Assembly (NCBI GenBank): GCA_023053545.1
Contig: JAKZAN010000002.1
Coordinates: forward strand, 1,596,375-1,660,374
DNA length: 64,000 nt
Direction: 5' to 3'
From: Lepidurus packardi
Lineage: Eukaryota > Arthropoda > Branchiopoda > Notostraca > Triopsidae
Shown: piece by piece, positions 56,740 through 64,000 of the stretch
Position numbering within the stretch: the stretch's first letter is position 1
Layout of the letters: every line of letters begins with the position of its first letter
Notes under the pieces: model-generated
Database searches by the model: none
The model's input: only the letters and a program-made list of their open reading frames with translations
What the model was told of the DNA's origin: nothing
Program-made: the position numbers and the translations under genes

Positions 56740-59700
56740 CTTCTCAATCAAGAGAATAAAGGAAAAAACAGAGCTGCTAACTCTTGTTTTAAGCGGTTAA
56801 ACTCCGTTTGTATTCTTGCCACTATAGTTTATTTAAAAACGTTACATTTTCAGGGTAAAGATAAAAAATTTTAATTTTTAGTAGTATGTTTTTAAATCCT
56901 AAAATTTCATTAGCATCTTCAGTGCTACACTCTACATAAGCTATAAAAACTTAAATTATGAATATCAAAATAATAAAAAAAAACAGCAGATATATAAAAA
57001 AATAAGACTTTATTGAGGATTTTTGTATTATACTAATAAAATTAGATTGTAATAATATTTTGTGATAAACCCCTTGGGCTCCTAATTTTTCAAGCCATCC
57101 TTGATCTAAAGAGACTCTCACTAAATCTCCAATAGGTAAATTAATTTTTCTAGTTATTTGTTCAGACAATAAAGGAAGAAACCATATTATTGAAACAAAA
57201 CTCTTATAATTATAGCTAGAGATATAATCACCCCCAACTCTAGAACCAATAAATAACATTATTAAAAAAATCCAAAGATTGCACAAATCAACGCCACTGT
57301 TTTCACGAAAAAGACAAAATTGTTAGAGAGGGATACGGAAATAACAACCAACTAAATAAAGCCCCTCCAACAATTCCCCCCAACCCTAAAAAATATAGGA
57401 TTAACTATATTAAGATCCTCATCCAAAAAATTTGATAAAACACTAAATCTAGGAAATATTAACATAGAAAAATAAGCTAATCGAAGTGAATAAATAGCAG
57501 TTAAAACCGTAGAAATAATTAGTAAGACTAAAATAAAGCTATTTATATTATTTATTAAAGATGATTCAATAATAGCATCCTTAGAATAAAATCCTGCCAA
57601 AAAAGGTATTCCACATAATGCTAAATTAGCTATATTAAAATAACTTCTAGTAAGTGGAAATCTAAAACTAATACCGCCTATTTTACGAATATCTTGCCAC
57701 CCTCCTACTTGGTGAATAATCACCCCTGCACATAAAAATAACAAAGCCTTAAATAAAGCATGTATTCATAAATGAAAAAAAGCTAACAAAGGAAACCCAA
57801 CTGCTAAAGAAAATATTATTACCCCAAGTTGACTTAAAGTTGACAAAGCAATATTTTATTTAAAATCATATTCATATAGAGCTGCTATACCAGCTATAAA
57901 TATAGTTCTAGCTGATAAACACAACAAAATATCTAATACAGTATTAAAGTTCCTACTAATATATCATAAAATCGAATTAATAGATAAACACCTGCTGTTA
58001 CTAAGGTAGATGAGTGTACTAACGCTGACACAGGGGTTGTAGCAGCTATAGCTGCTGGCAACCAAGCTGAGAACAGAATCTGAGCTCTTTTAGTTATAGC
58101 TGCTACTATAATAATATAAGATACAAATGTTAAAGAATGTGAATCAAGTAAGCTATTTTGCTGAAAATACGGCAGAAATCTATAGTCCCCTAGTATTATC
58201 CACCACGAAATTATTAATAAAAAACAAACATCTCCAATACGATTAGATAAAGCTGTTAGTATCCCAGCTGCTGCAGATTTTCTATTTTGATAATAGATGA
58301 CCAAAGCATAAGAAACTAACCCCAACCCATCTCATCCTAATTACAATTCTAATTAAATTAGGGCTACTAATCATTAAGACTATAGTAAATACAAACCCAG
58401 CAACAATTAAAATAAATCGATTTGCACTTAAATCATGAATCATATAACTTCATCTATATAAAATTACAGTGGCGGAGATAAAAAGAACTAAACTAATAAA
58501 AAAACAAGAAACTCAATCTACTAAAAAAGTTGCCGAGACTCTAACCCCATTAATACAAAAAAATTGAATTCAATAAAATTTCTACTCTGAAATATTAATA
58601 CAATCACCCCTAATATTAAAACTAGTACTCTTAGAAAATAAAAACAGCATGCAATAATATGATAAAATGATAAAACACTCATGGTCTCCAGTGATATAAA
58701 CACACCTGAGGCATTACAAACCCTAATCTATTTAAACTATGAAAACACACTCAATCTCAATCCAATAAAATTAATAAGTTTAAAGGAAACCAATGCAAGA
58801 ATCTCAATAATAATTCTCAAAGGGTAATAGGACTTCTTGGAATAATAGAATTAAGGGGAGATCCGTGTTGAGAAGAAGAGTATAAGTAAAGTGAATAGGC
58901 TGCAGCAAAAAATGAAACTAATCCCACCAAAATTATTATCCACACTCTTCAACTTACTAAAGAATTAATTGAAGAAATCTCACTAAATTAATTTAATGAG
59001 GGGGGCTGCTATATTTACAGAAGAAAGTAAAAACCATCAAAAAAAGCTAATCTAGGAAATAAACTGAGTATCCCACGAGTTAATAATAAACTTCGTGAAC
59101 TAATTCGTTCATGTGATATATTTGCTAACCAAAACATACCAGAAGAAGCTAGTCCATGAGCAATTATTATAATTAAAGCACCATTCCACCCTCAAAAATA
59201 GAAACTATAGATACCCCCAAGAACCAAACCTATATGAGCCACTGAAGAATAAGCAATCAAAGACTTACTATCTCTCTGACACAAACAAATAAATCTAGTT
59301 AATAAAGCCCCTACCATTCTAACTCTAATAATCTAATGACATCTTAACTAAAAACTCTAATAACAAACGATGCCCATGTTATAACACAAGAAATATTAAT
59401 ATATATAACTCGTATTAACCCATACCCCCCGAGCTTCAACAAAATCCCTGCTAAAATCATCGAACCAGCAATAGGAGCCTCTACATGAGCCCTAGGTAAT
59501 CACAAATAAAAAAAATAAATAGGCATTTTAACTAAAAAAGCTAATATTAAAAAAAGCAAAAAATAATTAATTTGAAAAATATGAAAAATACCCTATATAA
59601 CATATATTTAACGTACCTAAATCTGAGCCTATAAAAAAAAAAAAAATTAACAAAGGCAAAGATGCCACTAAAGTATAAAAAAAAAAATATAAGCCTGCCT

Positions 59701-59855
59701 GTAATCGCTCAAGTTGATAACCCCACCCTAAAATGAGTAAATAAGTAGGAATCAGAGACGATTCAAATATAATATAAAAAATAAATAATCTCTAATTAAA
59801 AAACTTACTTCTAAAAATAATAAAAGGAAAAACACCACAAATAAAAACATACATA
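56740..59855 (-). pseudogene. Large numt: trnS1-trnE-trnF-ND5-(trnH)-ND4
   Basis: Mitochondrial DNA inserted in the nucleus. It holds trnS1 and trnE remnants (plus), trnF (minus), nearly full ND5 (about 56960-58703, minus) and ND4 without its N-terminus (about 58770-59855, minus). ND5 marks are NRIGDVCFLL, SAWLPAAIAATTPVSALVHS, CGIPFLAGFYSKD and DQGWLEKLGAQG. ND4 marks are [32 protein letters not shown] and LHWFPLNLLIL. ND5 occupies three different frames, so it cannot be translated even with the mitochondrial code. The order is the ancestral pancrustacean one. It could help place the species. Confidence 0.93.
56888..56950 (-). tRNA. trnF: Mitochondrial trnF copy (in numt)
   Basis: A 63-nt cloverleaf: acceptor stem GTTTTTA/TAAAAAC pairs fully, and anticodon stem TAGCA/TGCTA encloses the loop CTGAAGA with anticodon GAA. 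It is part of the numt and is not expected to function in the nucleus. Confidence 0.8.
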
Positions 59856-59859
59856 CGGA

Positions 59860-60405
59860 GTGTATGTGAACGCAAGAAGGAAAAGATACAGATCGTACGA
59901 AGAGCAAATGCACTCATTAACTAAGGTGATCTTCCGAGATAATATTCCCAAAAGTGCAGTGGATGTGAAAACAAGAAGCAAACGTACACATACGCTCTGG
60001 GAAGAAGAGTGGACATCATCCTTACTCACTCTGAACATTCGTCAACTAAATGTATCCCTTTCAGAAAAACCGATATGCACAAATAAACTGCCTCACGCTA
60101 TGGTATCCCAGATCATCAGAGCTAGAACACTGCACTACCCCACTTTACAACATCTCCAGAAAATTGGAAAAGCGGAGTCTTCCTGCTGGCCCTGCTCAAC
60201 TCACAAAAAGCAAAGTCTAGCGCACATTTTCATACATTCTCGATGGCTTAACAAAGCACGTGCTAAACTAATCAGATCATTATGTAAAAACCAAATCCAC
60301 TTCTCTCCAGCCCACTTCCTCACCTACCCCAGAGCCTTCCCTTATGTAGAAACCTCTCTAAGCACTGCCAAAAAGATATTCAACGAAGGAAAAGCCTGGT
60401 TATAA
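59860..60405 (+). pseudogene. Non-LTR retrotransposon ORF2 C-terminal fragment
   Basis: A 181-residue frame resembling the C-terminus of the ORF2 at 19645: a TLWEEEWTSS segment, IIRARTLHYPTLQHL, a Cys/His cluster (CWPCST ... HIFIHSRW), and HFLTYPRAF. The endonuclease and RT are missing, a typical 5' truncation. AATAAA lies near 60579. Its left edge adjoins the numt. Confidence 0.75.
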
Positions 60406-60715
60406 ATAGGCGAATATTAGATTGTGTCCAAATTTTAATTTATAGCGTTTTCTCCTCTTGAAGTTTCGAGCTTTAACTCTCTACGGTGAAGGTCTTGCCA
60501 GTTTACAAAGGCCGCCCAATGTGACAGCGTTCTGTTATATCCCTTTCCCCTACCCGGTTTTAAATGTACATTTTTAATAATAAACTTTGGCAACAGGCTT
60601 ATGCCTATACGCCAATATTAATTTTAATAAAAAATAACATAACTTATTTCCTATAAATTACACAAAATTATTAATAGGGGCCGAAGCTAATCCCTCAAAC
60701 CCTGGTATTTGGTAT

Positions 60716-61215
60716 TTTTGTATTTTTGAGGCGAACCATGTCGCTATCGCGCCACATTATCGCCTTCGGCTTTCTTTTTCAACACACTCTCACTGTTTGG
60801 TACTTTAGCATCTTCAGATGAAATCTAAAATCTTCGTTTGTTTTATGAACTTGATAAAATTGTTTTGTATAAAAAAACCGATCATGCACTGTTCTGTTTC
60901 CGAATCCTACAATTTCTTCGAAGTCCACTGGTATGTTTTTGCTTCGCAGTTTGCTGAATAAAGCGTTGCGCTCCGCTCTCAGGGTTGAGCATTCCATGAC
61001 TAGATGCTTCCCGGTTTCGTCTGCCTCACCACAGTTTCGGCACACCGGGCTATCCTGTAGGTTAAATCTGTGCATCCACGATCCGATCTTGCCATGACCA
61101 CATCTGAGTCTTAATACAGCAACAGCTTCTCTTCTTCTTTTGATGGTCCTCCATTTATTGGATCCTAGAGTTTCTGTCTTCAATACAATGGCCTGTGACG
61201 TATTCAGTTTGATTT
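60716..61215 (-). pseudogene. Second copy of the RNase H retrotransposon 3' end, cut by the gap
   Basis: About 97-98% identical to 12426-12917 in the same orientation. Differences include the C-terminal codons (QVHKTNEDF versus QVLHKRRF). The copy is cut at 61215 by the run of N. Confidence 0.92.
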
Positions 61216-61315
61216 NNNNNNNNNNNNNNNNNNNNNNNNNNNNNNNNNNNNNNNNNNNNNNNNNNNNNNNNNNNNNNNNNNNNNNNNNNNNNNNNNNNNN
61301 NNNNNNNNNNNNNNN
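61216..61315. other. Assembly gap of 100 N
   Basis: Exactly 100 N, the conventional length for a gap of unknown size. The left side is a repeated retrotransposon; the right side is inside a Relish exon. Confidence 0.98.
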
Positions 61316-63236
61316 ACACGCGTGGTGACGGAAAACATCCAATTCCCGGTCTCAGGGTTCCAGGATACTGGATTTTCTTGTACGACCGTCCTTCCTGGGG
61401 AAATAAACCAAATAAATTAAAAGTGGTTAAAAATCAAGAAAAACCCAGGGAAAATAGAGCAATAAGTCCACCTTGGTGCTGGCCTGAATCACTGGAGCCG
61501 GTCGAGCCATTTGACTCGGGATCCATTCCAGATGGCGAACGGACGTCCGAAGAGCCTGGAGATTGCTTAGGCTGTTTCTTGATCCCTGTTTCTTCGTAAG
61601 GGGAAGCGGACGATGATGGTCGTTTCCCACCAGGTAATCCTGAGAAAGGTGAAAATTAAAAATCTGGTGTGTAAAGAGAGAAATAGGATGAAAATTGTTA
61701 CTTATGGAACGCTGGACACGTTCTTGTGGTTTGTACTTGAAAGATTTGGCCTCGCTCACCGCAGAATCGCTTGGACGATACAATTCTAGCATCACATCTA
61801 CGTCGTCTTTGATATCCAAGTCCCTATATTGCGGAGTTCTACAAAAAGGGCAATTTTCGTAAATTTCGTGGGTTCTCTCAATCCTTCATGACTTTTCAAG
61901 GAAAGGTTTTAATTAATTAAAATGAGCTTAATTTTACCTAAACACTATGGCATATTGATGGTGAACGTCCAATTCGCTGAAATCCGCCAAGGCGTGCCAA
62001 ATAATTTGGCCATCCGAGTCTTGTTCAAAGAATCGGATCTGAATATTGCCTAAAGTAATTTTAAAAATTGAGAAATAGACTTTAATTTACGGATATTTTT
62101 ACGTTTGTTGACTTTTTCGACGAAAATAAACACTTCTTCATTGCCCGTACAGCAGCTCACGATCTTATCGATGCGAACAATCCGTAAGTCTCCAGCTTGG
62201 GTGCACTCTAAAGAAGAATGAAGTTAATCCTAGCTTTACAAACGCTTATTTTCGGCAATACTCAGGTTGCTAATGGGTGTGGAGTACACCGGGGCACAGG
62301 CGGGTTGCATAGGCGAGAAATCTTTGTAAAAAGCCTCAAATTTAAGGCGAACTGAGTGCAAATCAATGTTGGTTCCCATCTTTTCTGCCATATCATTCAC
62401 CTAGGATGAATAAAAACGACATTTAGCATCACTAAACATCCCAAAACCAGACTTTAATCAAGCATTACTTGCACTTGCTGCGTTTTGGTCAGTTGCATGA
62501 TTGAACTGTCTTTGCTCTGCAACTCTTGCAGCTTTTCCTTCGACAGGCGTTCAGCCAAGACATCTTTAACTTGTTTTTTCGCTGTGTGAATGATGGTAAT
62601 CCCTTGGAACCTACAAAAAACGGAGACTTTAGCTTTTGTAAGGCAAAAAAAACAACTAAGATCCTTACGTGGCAGTCCAATTGACACCTTCTGAAACGTC
62701 TTGGTAACAATCATCTTCGTCTTTTCCGTCCCCAACGAGCTTATGGACGTGCGGAATAGGTACAGACTTGTCAGTTGGATTCGTAACCAGACTACAACGT
62801 ACAGTCACTGGCCTCCCGCCTGCATAATTTTGCACCTGTTGTAAGCAATGAGCCAAAAACCAGATTCATGATACGTCAACATTAAGAGAAATCGAAAGGA
62901 GAACACGTTACCTGCACTTTAACTGGGGATTTCCGATTCCGGTCATTAGACTCTGCCATTATGCTCCCGTGTGTGCCTGTCATTTCGGATTTGTAACGAA
63001 ACCGAAATTTAGATTGAGGCTGTTCCAGAATGGCCAAGTTTGGAGGCATGGTGTATGCTTTAACAATTAGATGAAACATACACGAATTAATGACTTTTTA
63101 AGAAATATATAAAATATGTTTAATTACTGTATACGATTGGGGTTTGCTCTCCGACAATAGGCTGAAGTACATACTGAGCGTAAATGCTGTGGTTTGAATT
63201 GGGGTCTGGCGAGTAGGGTGAGTTTCCAGTACTCAT
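61316..63236 (-). CDS. Rel: Relish-type NF-kappaB, Rel-homology half (3' end in gap)
   Basis: An NF-kappaB transcription factor of the Relish/p105 class, which drives immune genes. Ten exons join in phase: 63128-63236, 62912-63057, 62669-62835, 62469-62610, 62262-62400, 62103-62207, 61938-62049, 61702-61838, 61472-61639 and 61316-61394 (open into the gap). They encode about 435 residues. The RHD DNA-binding region starts at about 44 (EQPQSKFRFRY, 48-58), with the Relish-like FQGITIIHTAKK at 142-153. An IPT dimerisation domain (about 200-320) includes IVSCCTGNEEVFIFVEKV. A basic GGKRP motif near 356-360 is a likely nuclear signal, followed by a Ser-rich linker. No stops are seen. The expected ankyrin and death domains are not here; they lie at 15208-17141 on the plus strand. 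Confidence 0.93.
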
Positions 63237-63368
63237 GGCTTAATTGTGAAGTTGCGATAATCTAGCATAACACACAGATTAGTCATATTCTCTGAATTGC
63301 ACAAGAACTAATTGAGTTAACAAGATTGCGAGTGTGCAGGAACATGGCTTGAAGATTGTTTCGAGACT

Positions 63369-63378
63369 GGGAAATTCC
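63369..63378. promoter_or_regulatory. kappaB site 1
   Basis: GGGAAATTCC, a full-consensus kappaB motif, 133 bp upstream of the Relish ATG. Confidence 0.65.
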
Positions 63379-63631
63379 AGAATGAAGCCATCAGCCTTTT
63401 GTAAGGGTTAACTCAGAGAATTACTTGACCGATATGCACAAAAATTTGGGCGCCCCGCCCAAAAAGCGGACGAATCAACAAGTGTATTATCATTGACACG
63501 CTGAATTCTGAAACATTTTACCTGATTTTAAGCTCCAATGATAATTCCGTTGAACTCTACGCGTACGTTTGACTCACATCTATCCTTCGTTCAAGCAGGT
63601 TTAAAATTACACCTTGCTAGCACAAGAAAAT

Positions 63632-63641
63632 GGGAAATTCC
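63632..63641. promoter_or_regulatory. kappaB site 2
   Basis: GGGAAATTCC again, about 396 bp upstream of the Relish ATG. Confidence 0.65.
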
Positions 63642-63680
63642 AAGCAGAAAAGGGCTGCCAGGGCTTCACAACCATAACAC

Positions 63681-63691
63681 GGGTTTTCCCC
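63681..63691. promoter_or_regulatory. kappaB site 3
   Basis: GGGTTTTCCCC, a kappaB-type G-run/C-run motif. Confidence 0.6.
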
Positions 63692-63723
63692 ACCACAATG
63701 GCTGACTTCCCGTTTCCCTTGAC

Positions 63724-63734
63724 GGGGAAAACCC
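63724..63734. promoter_or_regulatory. kappaB site 4
   Basis: GGGGAAAACCC, 43 bp from site 3 and in inverted orientation to it. TTCCCGTTTCCC lies between them. Confidence 0.6.
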
Positions 63735-64000
63735 ACATCCTTTGCTATGACGTCAGGTCTACAACGCAGGTTATTTCCCTTGCACGAGACAACCAATGAG
63801 CGCTCGAATACCATTCAAATGATTCTCCCGCGCGATTTAAAACCCTTTTTTTGGCTGCATGTGAAATCATATGCCTTCCCTCACAGCAAAAAACAGACAC
63901 TACAACCAAACTCATACTATTACTCATTCATTCAGGAAACAAAAAAAGGGTTTTTTTGAAGCGCTGGTACTGTGGTTCGACGGAAACTGACGTCAAATAC

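Larger units (their letters stand above)
63237..64000. promoter_or_regulatory. Relish upstream region
   Basis: Presumed 5' UTR and promoter of the minus-strand Relish gene, with four kappaB-type motifs. No other gene is supported here. Confidence 0.5.

Overview
This window is nuclear DNA from an arthropod, most likely a pancrustacean. The evidence is spliced genes with introns of mostly 50-500 bp and canonical GT-AG ends, a dynamitin gene, a Relish-type NF-kappaB gene, an animal-type GH9 cellulase, a degenerate TTAGG-type telomeric tract, and nuclear copies of mitochondrial DNA that keep the ancestral pancrustacean order (trnS1, trnE, trnF(-), ND5(-), ND4(-)). Only three host genes are recognised with confidence. 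Most of the rest is transposable elements, many nested in one another.

Layout: 1-4.5 kb, integrase end and env gene of an LTR retroelement. 4.8-6 kb, THAP-domain gene remnant. 6-9.3 kb, non-coding with a pogo-type MITE. 9.3-11.05 kb, intact dynamitin gene (minus). 12.2-13.5 kb, retrotransposon RNase H remnant. 13.5-15.2 kb, copy A of a repeated unit encoding a membrane protein with a (PTEP)n ectodomain. 15.2-17.1 kb, ankyrin and death-domain half of Relish (plus). 17.8-26.1 kb, pogo remnant, then a hAT element split by a complete non-LTR retrotransposon. 27.3-32.5 kb, copy B of the PTEP unit with a 4.2-kb array. 34-36.3 kb, Tc1-like and hAT elements. 36.3-36.6 kb, probable SINE. 37.2-38.6 kb, GH9 cellulase lacking its N-terminal part. 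39.2-39.7 kb, copy C of the PTEP unit. 41.9-45.1 kb, unknown gene split by an intact Tigger/pogo element. 45.1-45.5 kb, 136-bp tandem repeat. 46 kb, small numt. 47.6-49.4 kb, MULE/YqaJ-type gene remnant. 49.4-51.5 kb, copy D of the repeat and a ZMYM1-like hAT. 51.5-56.7 kb, BEL/Pao element interrupted by Ty3/gypsy pol. 56.7-59.85 kb, numt. 59.9-61.2 kb, two non-LTR fragments. 61216-61315, assembly gap. 61.3-63.2 kb, Rel-homology half of Relish (minus), with kappaB sites upstream.

The most interesting signals are as follows. First, Relish is in two halves on opposite strands about 44 kb apart. One breakpoint is at the PTEP unit and the other at the gap, and a single inversion or misorientation of 15.2-61.2 kb would make the gene collinear. 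Second, four kappaB-type motifs lie 130-500 bp upstream of the Relish start codon. Third, a multicopy intron-less unit encodes a type II membrane protein whose (PTEP)n stalk varies from about 34 to about 350 units, and copies of the unit abut truncated ends of other genes. Fourth, several nested insertions can be dated relative to each other by exact target-site duplications.
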